From Sphingomonadales bacterium UBA6174 (GTDB taxonomy: Bacteria > Pseudomonadota > Alphaproteobacteria > Sphingomonadales > Sphingomonadaceae), in contig DITW01000043.1 in the NCBI GenBank assembly GCA_002422945.1, positions 1 to 21,551 of the forward strand: 21,551 bases of DNA. The letters run 5' to 3'. Positions 1 to 6,216 of the stretch are shown here, piece by piece; position 1 is the stretch's first letter, and each line of letters opens with the position of its first letter. A program made the translations under genes and the position numbers. Below the pieces are notes generated by a model that saw nothing but the letters and a program-made list of their open reading frames with translations, made no database searches and was not told the DNA's origin.

Positions 1-54
1 GACCGCGCGGGCAAATATATGGGCCAGCAAGGGGTGACGTTGCCGCGTCTTTGA
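1..54 (+). CDS. 3' end of an unidentified protein (partial)
   Basis: The window opens in frame 1 with 17 sense codons ending DRAGKYMGQQGVTLPRL followed by TGA. The piece is too short to recognise. It is proposed as coding because the next 100 bases on either strand have no better candidate and because the mixed polar and aliphatic composition looks protein-like. It could equally be chance. If real, it is convergent with hisA and shows that no hisF lies directly downstream of hisA on the minus strand. Confidence 0.3.
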   Translation, partial: DRAGKYMGQQGVTLPRL

Positions 55-164
55 TTAGTCCCTCAAACGCCGGGCGGCGTCATCCGTCGCCTTGGCTTTC
101 CTCTCTATAAGCTCGGGCGGCCGTTCGGCCTTGCGGCACTACGTGCCGTTGGTGTTTCCCACAT

Positions 165-239
165 TCGTCATGCTGAACTTGTTTCAGCATCTTTGGGAGG
201 GGGCGGCGCATGGACCCTGAAACAAGTTCAGGGTGACGA
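165..239. repeat. REP-like double hairpin repeat, copy 1
   Basis: Two imperfect palindromes face each other across about 20 bases. The left one has the core TGCTGAACTTGTTTCAGCA (7-bp stem). The right one has CCCTGAAACAAGTTCAGGG (7-bp stem). The two cores are also complementary to one another, so a longer cruciform is possible. The outer ends are TCGTCA and TGACGA. A second copy lies at 19036-19109 in reversed orientation. Short dispersed elements of this sort are familiar from sphingomonad genomes. Lying just after the hisA stop, it may act as a transcript end or stabiliser, which is inference. Confidence 0.75.
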
Positions 240-276
240 GATGGGGGTGTGGGGCAACAGCTAAGGCCCCACCCAA

Positions 277-1011
277 TTACCCCTTGGCGGCAATTTCCAA
301 AGCCGTGGCCAGATCAAGCCGTCCATCATAGAGCGCGCGGCCGGTGATGACGCCTTCGATCCCGTCCTTGGCATGGATCGCGAGCATGTGAATGTCGCTC
401 ACACCCGCCACGCCGCCAGAGGCGATGACCGGAATGTCGGTCGAACGCGCCAGATCGACCGTGGCCTCGACGTTGCAGCCCTTGAGCATGCCATCGCGGC
501 CCACATCGGTGAACAGCAAGGCGGCGACGCCTGCGTCCTCAAAGCGATGGGCCATGTCGATGATCGACACGGTCGATACATCCGCCCAGCCCTTGGTCGC
601 GACCATACCATCGCGCGCATCGACGGCGACAACAATGCCGCCGGGGAAGTCGCGGGCGGCTTCGCGCACCAGGTCGGGGTTTTCCAACGCTGCCGTGCCG
701 ATGACGACGCGTGATACGCCAAGATCGAACCAGCGTTCAATCGCGGCGCGATCACGGATGCCGCCGCCCAATTGGACATGGCCGGGGAAGGTTTTGACGA
801 TGCTTTCGACCGCCTCGGCATTGACCGCGCGGCCCGCGAATGCGCCATCGAGATCGACGCAATGGAGGTGTTGTGCGCCAGCCTGTGCAAACAGCATCGC
901 CTGCGCTGCGGGGTCATCGCCATAGATGGTGGCGCGGTCCATATCGCCTTCGGCAAGGCGCACGACTTGGCCGCCCTTCAGATCAATGGCGGGGAAGATG
1001 ATGAGGCTCAT
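277..1011 (-). CDS. hisA: HisA, phosphoribosylformimino-AICAR-phosphate isomerase
   Basis: A 244-aa cytosolic TIM-barrel enzyme of histidine synthesis that opens the ribose of ProFAR by an Amadori rearrangement to give PRFAR. The N-terminus FPAIDLKGGQVVRL holds the first catalytic Asp (residue 10). The second lies in VAVDARDG (Asp131), and phosphate-binding motifs are seen at LGGGIRD (81-87), FTDVGRDGML (167-176) and IASGG (196-200). Length matches the family. The ATG at 1011 is chosen because the fold starts there and it overlaps the hisH stop by 4 nt (ATGA), implying translational coupling. The frame stays open further upstream, but that part is antisense to hisH. It is the last gene of a hisB-hisH-hisA run; hisF does not follow. 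Confidence 0.96.
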   Translation of the reverse strand: MSLIIFPAIDLKGGQVVRLAEGDMDRATIYGDDPAAQAMLFAQAGAQHLHCVDLDGAFAGRAVNAEAVESIVKTFPGHVQLGGGIRDRAAIERWFDLGVSRVVIGTAALENPDLVREAARDFPGGIVVAVDARDGMVATKGWADVSTVSIIDMAHRFEDAGVAALLFTDVGRDGMLKGCNVEATVDLARSTDIPVIASGGVAGVSDIHMLAIHAKDGIEGVITGRALYDGRLDLATALEIAAKG

Positions 1012-1628
1012 GGTTGCCACTCCAGAAAACGCTTGAGAAAGGCGAGGCCATAGGCCTGGCTCTTTTCGGGATGGAATTGCGCGCCGATCATATTGTCGCG
1101 CCCGATGGCAGCGATGATCGATCCGCCGTGATTGGTCGTGGCCAGCACATGTTGGTCCGGCACGCCCGTCACGGCAAAGCTGTGGAGGAAATAGGCCTCG
1201 CCCGGCACGATCAGCGGGTGCGGAGTGGTCGGGACGACATCGTTCCAACCCATATGCGGGACTTTCACTGTTGGGTCGGTCGGTTCGATCAGCTTGACTA
1301 CGCCATCGATCCAGCCCAGCCCCTTGTGGCTGCCGAGTTCTTCGCCATGATCGGCCATCAACTGCATGCCGACGCAAATGCCGAGGAACGGGCGGGCGTT
1401 TTTCAACACCGCCTGTTCAAGCGCCTCGACCATGCCATCAATGCCGGACAGCGCGTTCATGCATGCGCCGAACGCGCCGACGCCGGGCAGGAGGATACGG
1501 TCGGCGCTGGCCACCGTTTCGGGATCGGAGGTGACGAGCACCTGTGTCGCACCCGCCGCGAACAGCGCGTTTTCGACCGATTTCAGATTGCCCGCCCCAT
1601 AATCGACGAGCGCCACCTTATCATGCAC
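1008..1628 (-). CDS. hisH: HisH, glutaminase subunit of imidazole glycerol-phosphate synthase
   Basis: A 206-aa class I glutamine amidotransferase that supplies ammonia to HisF, which makes imidazole glycerol phosphate and AICAR. The catalytic triad is visible: Cys85 in FLGICVGMQL, His186 and Glu188 in QFHPEKSQ. The N-terminal VALVDYGAGNLKSV is diagnostic of HisH. The start is GTG at 1628, two bases after the hisB stop; no ATG fits better. The gene ends in a 4-nt overlap with hisA. Its obligate partner hisF is not in the window, so it must be encoded elsewhere in the genome. Confidence 0.96.
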   Translation of the reverse strand: MHDKVALVDYGAGNLKSVENALFAAGATQVLVTSDPETVASADRILLPGVGAFGACMNALSGIDGMVEALEQAVLKNARPFLGICVGMQLMADHGEELGSHKGLGWIDGVVKLIEPTDPTVKVPHMGWNDVVPTTPHPLIVPGEAYFLHSFAVTGVPDQHVLATTNHGGSIIAAIGRDNMIGAQFHPEKSQAYGLAFLKRFLEWQP

Positions 1629-1630
1629 GG

Positions 1631-2218
1631 TCAGAGCATTCCCTTGGTCGAGGGGATGCTATCGGCCTTGCGCGGATCGATTTCGACCGCGACGCGCAGT
1701 GCACGGGCAAGCGCCTTGTAGCAGCTTTCGACCACATGGTGATTGTTGCTGCCATAGAGGTTTTCGACGTGCAGCGTGATGCCGGCGGCACCGGCGAAGC
1801 TGTGGAACCAATGTTCGATCAGTTCCGTATCCCATGCGCCCAATTGCGGCATGGTCAGATCGACCTTCCACACCAGATATGGCCGCCCGGAAATGTCGAG
1901 CGCGACGCGCGTCAGCGTTTCGTCCATCGGGGCATAGCTATGGCCATAACGGGTGATACCCTTGCGGTCACCCAAGGCTTTGCTCAATGCCTCGCCAATG
2001 GCGATGCCGGTGTCTTCGGTCGTGTGGTGTTGATCGATGTGGAGATCGCCATTGCAGGTGACCTTGAGGTCGATCAGCGAATGGCGGGACAATTGTTCCA
2101 GCATGTGATCGAGAAAGCCGATGCCGGTCGAGACTTCATACACGCCGGTGCCGTCGATGTTGAGTTCGACCCGGATGCTGGTCTCAGAGGTTTCGCGAGT
2201 GATAGTGGCGGTGCGCAT
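1631..2218 (-). CDS. hisB: HisB, imidazoleglycerol-phosphate dehydratase
   Basis: A 195-aa monofunctional Mn-dependent dehydratase converting imidazole glycerol phosphate to imidazole acetol phosphate. Metal-binding signatures are seen at GFLDHMLEQ (34-42), DLHIDQHHTTEDTGI (58-72, with His64, His65 and Glu68), EHWFHSFA (135-142) and the double His at 160-161 followed by Glu164. No phosphatase domain is fused. The ATG at 2218 (MRTATITRE) gives the usual family length; the frame is open 15 codons further, but those residues are unlike the family. First gene of hisB-hisH-hisA, 64 nt downstream of the S24 repressor on the same strand. Confidence 0.96.
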   Translation of the reverse strand: MRTATITRETSETSIRVELNIDGTGVYEVSTGIGFLDHMLEQLSRHSLIDLKVTCNGDLHIDQHHTTEDTGIAIGEALSKALGDRKGITRYGHSYAPMDETLTRVALDISGRPYLVWKVDLTMPQLGAWDTELIEHWFHSFAGAAGITLHVENLYGSNNHHVVESCYKALARALRVAVEIDPRKADSIPSTKGML

Positions 2219-2225
2219 GGCGTTT

Positions 2226-2253
2226 CCTATAGCGCGATTGGCGATTTGCGCAA
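2226..2253 (-). promoter_or_regulatory. candidate hisB promoter
   Basis: Reading the minus strand, TTGCGC (2253-2248), a 16-bp spacer and TATAGG (2231-2226) resemble a housekeeping promoter. The -10 box ends only 7 bases before the hisB ATG at 2218, so the message would be leaderless or nearly so. Found by eye; such matches occur by chance. Confidence 0.3.
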
Positions 2254-2282
2254 TGTTGTGCACGGGTTTTTGGGTTGTCGTT

Positions 2283-2975
2283 TCAGGAAATGCGGCGACC
2301 GGACCAGATCACCCGGCCAATGATGTGGATATCGGCGGCGGCGCAATCGGGCCAGACCGGATAGGCGGGATTGTCGCTGCGGATCGTGAAGCGACCATTT
2401 GCCGGGTTGCGGGCGAGGCGTTTGACCACCAAAACATCGTCGCTGCGCAGGACATAGACGCCGTCGCGCGCCCGCTCCGCCGCATCGCCGCGATCGACAA
2501 GAATGTCGTCGCCATCGATCAGGGTCGGCACCATGGAATCGCCCTCGACCCGGATCATCGACAATTGGCCCGCGCGCGAGCCGGTGATCTGGCGCAGCCA
2601 TTCCGGGCGAAAGGCCATATGACCTTGCGCGGCCTCCCCATTGTGTACCGCGCCGGGACCGGCGGACGCGCGGACGTCAAAGCGGGGGACGAGGATCAGG
2701 TCATTGGCGGGCTTTGATGGGGTTGGGGTATAGGAATTTTCCTTTGAAGGGGCGGGGCGCTGTGCATCGCCATGAACGAGCCAGCTTTCCGGCACGCCGA
2801 AATATTCCGCGAGGAGTCGGCGGTCGGCCTCGTCCAGTTTGCGCGGGGTGCCGCGTTTTATAAATTGTTGGATATACGCAGAATTACGCCCGATTAGCCG
2901 TGACATCGCCGCATAATCATCGCCGCGATCACGGATCAGGCGGTCTAATGTATCTCGGACATTCTGCTGTTCCAT
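2283..2975 (-). CDS. HTH / S24-peptidase repressor (LexA/CI-like)
   Basis: A 230-aa transcriptional regulator of the phage CI/LexA type. Residues 1-65 form an XRE-like helix-turn-helix (AAMSRLIGRNSAYIQQFIKRG around 22-42 is the likely recognition segment). A Pro/Ser-rich linker covers 70-92. The C-terminal S24 peptidase-like domain (about 95-228) has the nucleophile Ser147 in VEGDSMVPTL and general base Lys185 in VLVVKRL. The stretch RASAGPG (102-108) contains an Ala-Gly that could be the self-cleavage site, as in LexA, although related chromosomal regulators are not always cleaved. It diverges from a small HTH-like gene. The palindrome in its own promoter suggests autorepression. What it controls beyond this locus is unknown. 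Confidence 0.88.
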   Translation of the reverse strand: MEQQNVRDTLDRLIRDRGDDYAAMSRLIGRNSAYIQQFIKRGTPRKLDEADRRLLAEYFGVPESWLVHGDAQRPAPSKENSYTPTPSKPANDLILVPRFDVRASAGPGAVHNGEAAQGHMAFRPEWLRQITGSRAGQLSMIRVEGDSMVPTLIDGDDILVDRGDAAERARDGVYVLRSDDVLVVKRLARNPANGRFTIRSDNPAYPVWPDCAAADIHIIGRVIWSGRRIS

Positions 2976-2981
2976 GATCTC

Positions 2982-3010
2982 GATATAGCGATAGGAAATA
3001 TCCTAGACAA
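2982..3010 (-). promoter_or_regulatory. candidate promoter of the S24 repressor
   Basis: On the minus strand, TTGTCT (3010-3005), a 17-bp spacer and TATATC (2987-2982) form a reasonable sigma-70-type promoter. The palindrome at 2992-3005 fills the spacer, so a bound repressor would block it. The expected start of transcription falls at about the ATG (2975), implying a leaderless message. Confidence 0.45.
2992..3005. promoter_or_regulatory. candidate operator palindrome TAGGA-N4-TCCTA
   Basis: Perfect 5-bp arms TAGGA and TCCTA separated by AATA lie between the divergent repressor and small HTH gene. A third half-site, TAGGAT, follows at 3012-3017, and a looser match, TTTCCT, lies near 3033-3039. 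The palindrome covers the spacer of the leftward promoter and abuts the -35 box of the rightward one, as expected of an operator for the S24 repressor or its small neighbour. Binding is inferred from position only. Confidence 0.45.
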
Positions 3011-3032
3011 GTAGGATTTCGAGAAATAGAAT
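3004..3032 (+). promoter_or_regulatory. candidate promoter of the small HTH gene
   Basis: TAGACA (3004-3009), a 17-bp spacer and TAGAAT (3027-3032) match the -35 and -10 consensus at five of six positions each. The -35 box overlaps that of the leftward promoter. The half-site TAGGAT (3012-3017) sits in the spacer. A Shine-Dalgarno-like AAGGA follows at 3077-3081, before the ATG at 3091. Confidence 0.5.
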
Positions 3033-3090
3033 TTTTCCTGTCGAGTATGATTCGCTGTGTTTTGAGCGGGTTGGGAAAGGACGAAGTAAG

Positions 3091-3279
3091 ATGTTGTTGC
3101 GTGAGATTGAGCAGTTCCTGCGGCGGGAAAATATGCATGCGTCGCGGCTGGGCCGGATCGTGGTCAAGGACCCGGGATTGGTGCGCGATATGCGCAATGG
3201 GCGCGAGCCGCGTGCCGAGACCGTCGCCAAAGTCCGGGCCTTTATGGCTGGGTATCAGGGGGAGACGGTTAATGCGTAA
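3091..3279 (+). CDS. small HTH-like protein divergent to the S24 repressor
   Basis: A 62-aa basic protein. Residues 1-50 read as short helices: LLREIEQFLRRENM, then ASRLGRIVVKDPGLVRDMRNGR, then a C-terminal helix ETVAKVRAFMAGYQ. The middle resembles a compact helix-turn-helix (SRLGR, turn, LVRDMRNGREP), so DNA binding is likely, though the family is not one I can name. The start is the ATG with AAGGA nine bases upstream. It is divergent from the repressor, from which it is separated by 115 nt, and it overlaps the next gene by 8 nt. By position it could play a Cro-like role, which is inference. Confidence 0.75.
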   Translation: MLLREIEQFLRRENMHASRLGRIVVKDPGLVRDMRNGREPRAETVAKVRAFMAGYQGETVNA

Positions 3280-3616
3280 TGTTCATGGCCGGGTTGCGGG
3301 TGCGGTGATGCGCGCGATGGCGCAGGCGGCGGGGGTGGATGGTCCGGCGCTGATCCTCGATGACGCGGTCGCTACGCCTTGGGCAAGCGTGACCTTTGCA
3401 GGGGCGCGGCATGTGTTGGCCGTCACCTTGCATGGCGCGGATGAAGGCGCGGTGAAGGCGGCGGTTGAACGGTTGCTGGCACAATTGCCGGAGATGGAAA
3501 TTCCATTGGTGGGCGAGATTGTGGCGGATGTGATGGTGGCGCTGGAGGCCCTTGGCGAGGGGCAGGCCGGGTGCTTTGCGGTGCTTAAGGTGGAGGTGCT
3601 GACGGTGGAGGATTGA
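3272..3616 (+). CDS. hypothetical protein, 114 aa
   Basis: I do not recognise this protein. It begins MRNVHGRVAGAVMRAMAQA and looks like a compact alpha/beta fold: an N-terminal helix (1-22), strands around ALILDD and ASVTFA (26-42), a strand HVLAVTLHGAD, a helix AVKAAVERLLAQL, a strand IPLVGEIVADVMV, and a final strand CFAVLKVEVLTVE. There is no signal peptide or membrane segment. The start overlaps the upstream HTH-like gene by 8 nt, which implies translational coupling. The frame is open back to 3047, but that stretch is a shadow of the HTH gene. The terminal VLKVEVLTVED reminds me of small phage structural proteins, but the similarity is too weak to name one. Confidence 0.72.
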   Translation: MRNVHGRVAGAVMRAMAQAAGVDGPALILDDAVATPWASVTFAGARHVLAVTLHGADEGAVKAAVERLLAQLPEMEIPLVGEIVADVMVALEALGEGQAGCFAVLKVEVLTVED

Positions 3617-3642
3617 GGGAATTTTATAGCTTAGACAATTGG

Positions 3643-3670
3643 TTGACGCATTAAATCGAATGGGTATGGT
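3643..3670 (+). promoter_or_regulatory. candidate promoter of the two-gene AT-rich cassette
   Basis: TTGACG (3643-3648), a 16-bp spacer and TATGGT (3665-3670) lie 30 bases before the ATG at 3701. They give the cassette its own transcription start, apart from the upstream HTH-like operon that ends at 3616. Confidence 0.4.
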
Positions 3671-3700
3671 TCAGAAAGAATGATTCGTAGGTTAGCGTAA

Positions 3701-4012
3701 ATGTCAGAGAATATGGAAAGAAGCGATGGTGTGCGGGTTAATATGAAACCCGATGATATTATATGTGTCACCACGCCCTTGGATGCGGAATCGTTCTTCG
3801 TGGATGGTATCAAGGGCGTTGCCATATTAAATGACATTGTGCGTATCAGCTTTGTTGAAAATGTGCTGGATACTGAGGAAAAAAAGGAAAATTCAGCTAT
3901 TAAGGCGCGGCATGTTCTCACCTTGGTGGCGAGCCTTGCCTCATTAGGTGGATTTTTAGAATTACTGAATAAGGTTCATGCTGATATAAAGAGTCAGCAA
4001 TATGTTAGCTGA
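3701..4012 (+). CDS. small cytoplasmic protein of unknown function, 103 aa
   Basis: I do not recognise this protein with confidence. It is acidic in its first two thirds. Two predicted strands (GIKGVAILNDIVRISFVENVL, about 36-56) are followed by a Lys/Glu-rich turn (58-66) and a helical C-terminal half with hydrophobic ARHVLTLVASLASLGGFLELL (69-89). The strand-strand-helix order recalls small DUF3467-like proteins, but this is a weak impression. No signal peptide is seen. Base composition is lower in GC than neighbours (22 of 60 in 3841-3900), suggesting acquisition. It overlaps the following membrane-protein gene by 11 nt, so the two are probably made together. The ATG at 3713 is an alternative start, preceded by AGAG. 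Confidence 0.65.
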   Translation: MSENMERSDGVRVNMKPDDIICVTTPLDAESFFVDGIKGVAILNDIVRISFVENVLDTEEKKENSAIKARHVLTLVASLASLGGFLELLNKVHADIKSQQYVS

Positions 4013-4514
4013 ACATGCTGAAAGTAATGTGGTAAAGGGTAATTTCTACTGCGCTGATAGCAACTCGCAGGGAAGACCCTATACTGCCAACACCGATTTT
4101 GGTGGCGGAGGTGGGAGCGGACCGATGGAGCCTTCAGTGCCCCTTAAAGATTATGTCGATAAAGGCGATGAGGTGACTCTGGCCAGAGCCGAAAAGGTTG
4201 TCGGAGATTTATCTATAAAAGTCGGTGAATTGTCCGCTAAAATTGACCTGAAAGTTGGCGAGTTGTCAGCTAAAGTCGATGCTCTTCCAGGTCGTATGCT
4301 TTGGATTGCCGCTGGAGGCGTTTTAAGCACTGTGGGCTTGATTGTTACAATCCTAGCATTTGGATTTGATCGGTTCGACGGGGGAACTGCCGCTATGGGG
4401 GCATTCTCATCGGAAATTGTCAGCTCTAAAATGCGCGATGAAGAGCAGGCTAAAGCAATGGCCGACATCAGTGCAAAGCTGGATACGCTCGTCAAACAGC
4501 CCGAGAAAGAATAA
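4002..4514 (+). CDS. coiled-coil single-pass membrane protein of unknown function
   Basis: 170 aa with no recognised enzymatic domain. Residues 1-41 are polar and end in a Gly run (FGGGGGSG, 33-40). Residues 56-95 form a likely coiled coil with an internal 11-residue duplication (KVGELSAKID at 73-82, KVGELSAKVD at 84-93). One membrane helix follows (about 99-121, MLWIAAGG to ILAFGF), then DRFDGG and a second short helical, coiled-coil-like tail (140-165). Similar stalk-plus-membrane designs occur in small proteobacterial proteins of unknown role. The ATG at 4002 overlaps the upstream stop. An internal ATG at 4125 has a strong GGAGGTG/GGGAG just before it and could make a 129-aa form. Confidence 0.68.
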   Translation: MLAEHAESNVVKGNFYCADSNSQGRPYTANTDFGGGGGSGPMEPSVPLKDYVDKGDEVTLARAEKVVGDLSIKVGELSAKIDLKVGELSAKVDALPGRMLWIAAGGVLSTVGLIVTILAFGFDRFDGGTAAMGAFSSEIVSSKMRDEEQAKAMADISAKLDTLVKQPEKE

Positions 4515-4566
4515 TCACAGTTTTTGAAATGCGATGGTGCAAGATGCCTGGCAAACTGGTTCTTGC

Positions 4567-5292
4567 CTATATCAGCGGGCCGCGTTCTTCCGGCAATTTC
4601 CAGTCAATCGGTGCCATATGATGCGCTTCCAGAAAGGCGTTGGTTTTTGAGAAGGGGCGACTGCCGAAAAAGCCATTGTGCGCCGATAAGGGCGACGGAT
4701 GGGCGGATTTGAGGACGAGGTGCGGGCCGCTTTTGTCGATACTATCCACAAATGCCGCTTTTTTCTGGGCGTAATTGCCCCAGAGGATGAATACGACCGG
4801 GTGATCAAGGTCGTTGACCGCGCGGATGATCGCGTCGGTGAATTGTTCCCAGCCCTTGCCCTGATGGGACGCGGCCATGCCCATTTCGACGGTGAGGACG
4901 GCGTTCAACAATAAAACGCCCTGCTGCGCCCAATGTTCGAGATGGCCGTGCGATGCGGGCCGGATGCCGAGGTCGGTTGCCAGTTCCTTGTAGATATTCT
5001 TCAGCGATGGCGGGAGGCGGGTGCCCATCGGCACGCTGAAGCTCAGGCCATGGGCCTGACCCTCGCCATGATAGGGGTCTTGGCCCAAGATCACGACCCG
5101 GACCTTGTCGAGCGGAGTGAGGTTGAGCGCGCGGAACCAGTCGGATTCCGGCGGGAAGATGCTCTTGCCCTGCGTTTGCGCCGACTTGAGGAATGCGCCC
5201 AATGCCTGCATTTGCGGGGTGGCAAAGGCGGGGGCCAATACAGCGCGCCAATCGTGGGTGAGCGTGTCAGCCAGAGTCTTGTGTGGCGTCAT
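4567..5292 (-). CDS. ung: uracil-DNA glycosylase, family 1
   Basis: A 241-aa base-excision repair enzyme that removes uracil from DNA. The water-activating loop GQDPYHG (70-76, Asp72 catalytic) and the minor-groove loop HPSPLSAHNGFFG (198-210, His198) are both intact, as are LLLNAVLTVE (127-136, with uracil-contacting Asn130) and FILWGNYAQ. Length fits the family. The start is the ATG at 5292, 15 nt after the stop of the LD-carboxypeptidase gene on the same strand, so the two are likely co-transcribed. It is convergent with the AT-rich cassette across 52 bases. Confidence 0.96.
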   Translation of the reverse strand: MTPHKTLADTLTHDWRAVLAPAFATPQMQALGAFLKSAQTQGKSIFPPESDWFRALNLTPLDKVRVVILGQDPYHGEGQAHGLSFSVPMGTRLPPSLKNIYKELATDLGIRPASHGHLEHWAQQGVLLLNAVLTVEMGMAASHQGKGWEQFTDAIIRAVNDLDHPVVFILWGNYAQKKAAFVDSIDKSGPHLVLKSAHPSPLSAHNGFFGSRPFSKTNAFLEAHHMAPIDWKLPEERGPLI

Positions 5293-5307
5293 GGAGAGTG
5301 CGGGCAG

Positions 5308-6168
5308 TTAGAGTTTCAGGCCGAAAGGCACGATGCGGTTGTCCGGATCATGGCCGATGTCGGCGCGGCCGAGATAGGGGATGCCTGCGCGGGCGCACCA
5401 ATATTTGACCATGTCCTCCGCCTCTTCACCAAAGGGGATGTCGTTTTCCGGAATGTCGCTGACCCGGCCCAGCATGATGCCACTCGCGCGCCGCACATTC
5501 GGGCTGGAGGTGATGTGGAACAACGCGCGGTCGATGGCGTAGAGATGTTCCGAGACTTCCTCGATCATCAGCACATGGCCGGTGAAATCGGGTTCGAGCG
5601 GGGTGCCGAGCATTTCGCTCAAGATCGCGAGGTTGAATGCGAGATAGGCGGTGCCGGACTGCATTGCCGGATCGGTCGCGCTCGGATCGCCAGAGTTGAG
5701 CCAGTTGAGAGCGCGGCGCAACGCCTTGTCGCCGCCGATGCGGGTGATGTCGGCGACCATCGGGCCATGGGCGACATGGCGGAAACCGCGCGCATAAAGG
5801 CCACCCAGCAGGAAACCGGCGTCGCTATAGCCAAGCCATGTTTTCTTGCGCGCGGCGAGGCCGAAGCGGTCGATAGCTTGTTCGGCGATGCGGCACGCGC
5901 CATAGCCGCCGCGTGCGATCCAGATCGCGTCAATCGCCGGATCGTTCGCCATTTCGACCAAGGCTTCCAAGCGCACCTCATCCGGCCCGGCAAAATGGCC
6001 GTGGCTTTCCAAACATTGCGGATGGAATAACAATTCCGGGGCGGATGCGCCGAATGTCTGGCGGGCGAGGCTGGTCGCCTTGACGGCCCATTCCTCTTCC
6101 AGCCGACGGCCAGGGGCGATGATGCCGATGCGCCGGGTGGCGGTGGGTGCGTCTGATTTTGTGGTCAT
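5308..6168 (-). CDS. S66-family LD-carboxypeptidase (LdcA-like)
   Basis: 286 aa of the LD-carboxypeptidase/MccF family. The enzyme normally trims the terminal D-Ala from murein tetrapeptides in the cytoplasm during peptidoglycan recycling. The Ser-Glu-His triad is visible: Ser115 in LGYSDAGFLL, a Glu in MIEEVSEHLY (203 or 204) and His273 in DIGHDPDN. The N-terminal strand RIGIIAPG (13-20) and IWIARGGYGACR (82-93) are typical. The ATG at 6168 is chosen because the longer open frame beyond it is antisense to the neighbouring ligase. It diverges from a MurC/Mpl-like gene across 48 bp, a context that supports a murein recycling role. MccF-type immunity to peptide-nucleotide antibiotics is the main alternative. 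Confidence 0.9.
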   Translation of the reverse strand: MTTKSDAPTATRRIGIIAPGRRLEEEWAVKATSLARQTFGASAPELLFHPQCLESHGHFAGPDEVRLEALVEMANDPAIDAIWIARGGYGACRIAEQAIDRFGLAARKKTWLGYSDAGFLLGGLYARGFRHVAHGPMVADITRIGGDKALRRALNWLNSGDPSATDPAMQSGTAYLAFNLAILSEMLGTPLEPDFTGHVLMIEEVSEHLYAIDRALFHITSSPNVRRASGIMLGRVSDIPENDIPFGEEAEDMVKYWCARAGIPYLGRADIGHDPDNRIVPFGLKL

Positions 6169-6216
6169 GATGGGCTGCGACTTGCTGTTCACGGGAAAAA
6201 CGTCAATAGCCAGCCT

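Noticed and set aside
1012..1377. N-terminal extension of HisA by 122 residues
   Set aside because: The added part is antisense-frame translation of hisH and has no similarity to HisA; the conserved fold begins at 1011.
3047..3271. N-terminal extension of the 114-aa protein
   Set aside because: It is an out-of-frame reading of the small HTH gene, with Cys/Arg-rich shadow composition.
2283..4514. Complete prophage
   Set aside because: Only the regulators and unknown small genes are present; no integrase, replication, head, tail or lysis gene and no attachment repeats were seen.
4550..4567. Terminator between the AT-rich cassette and ung
   Set aside because: Only a 5-bp stem (GGCAA/TTGCC) with no T-run on either side; too weak to call.
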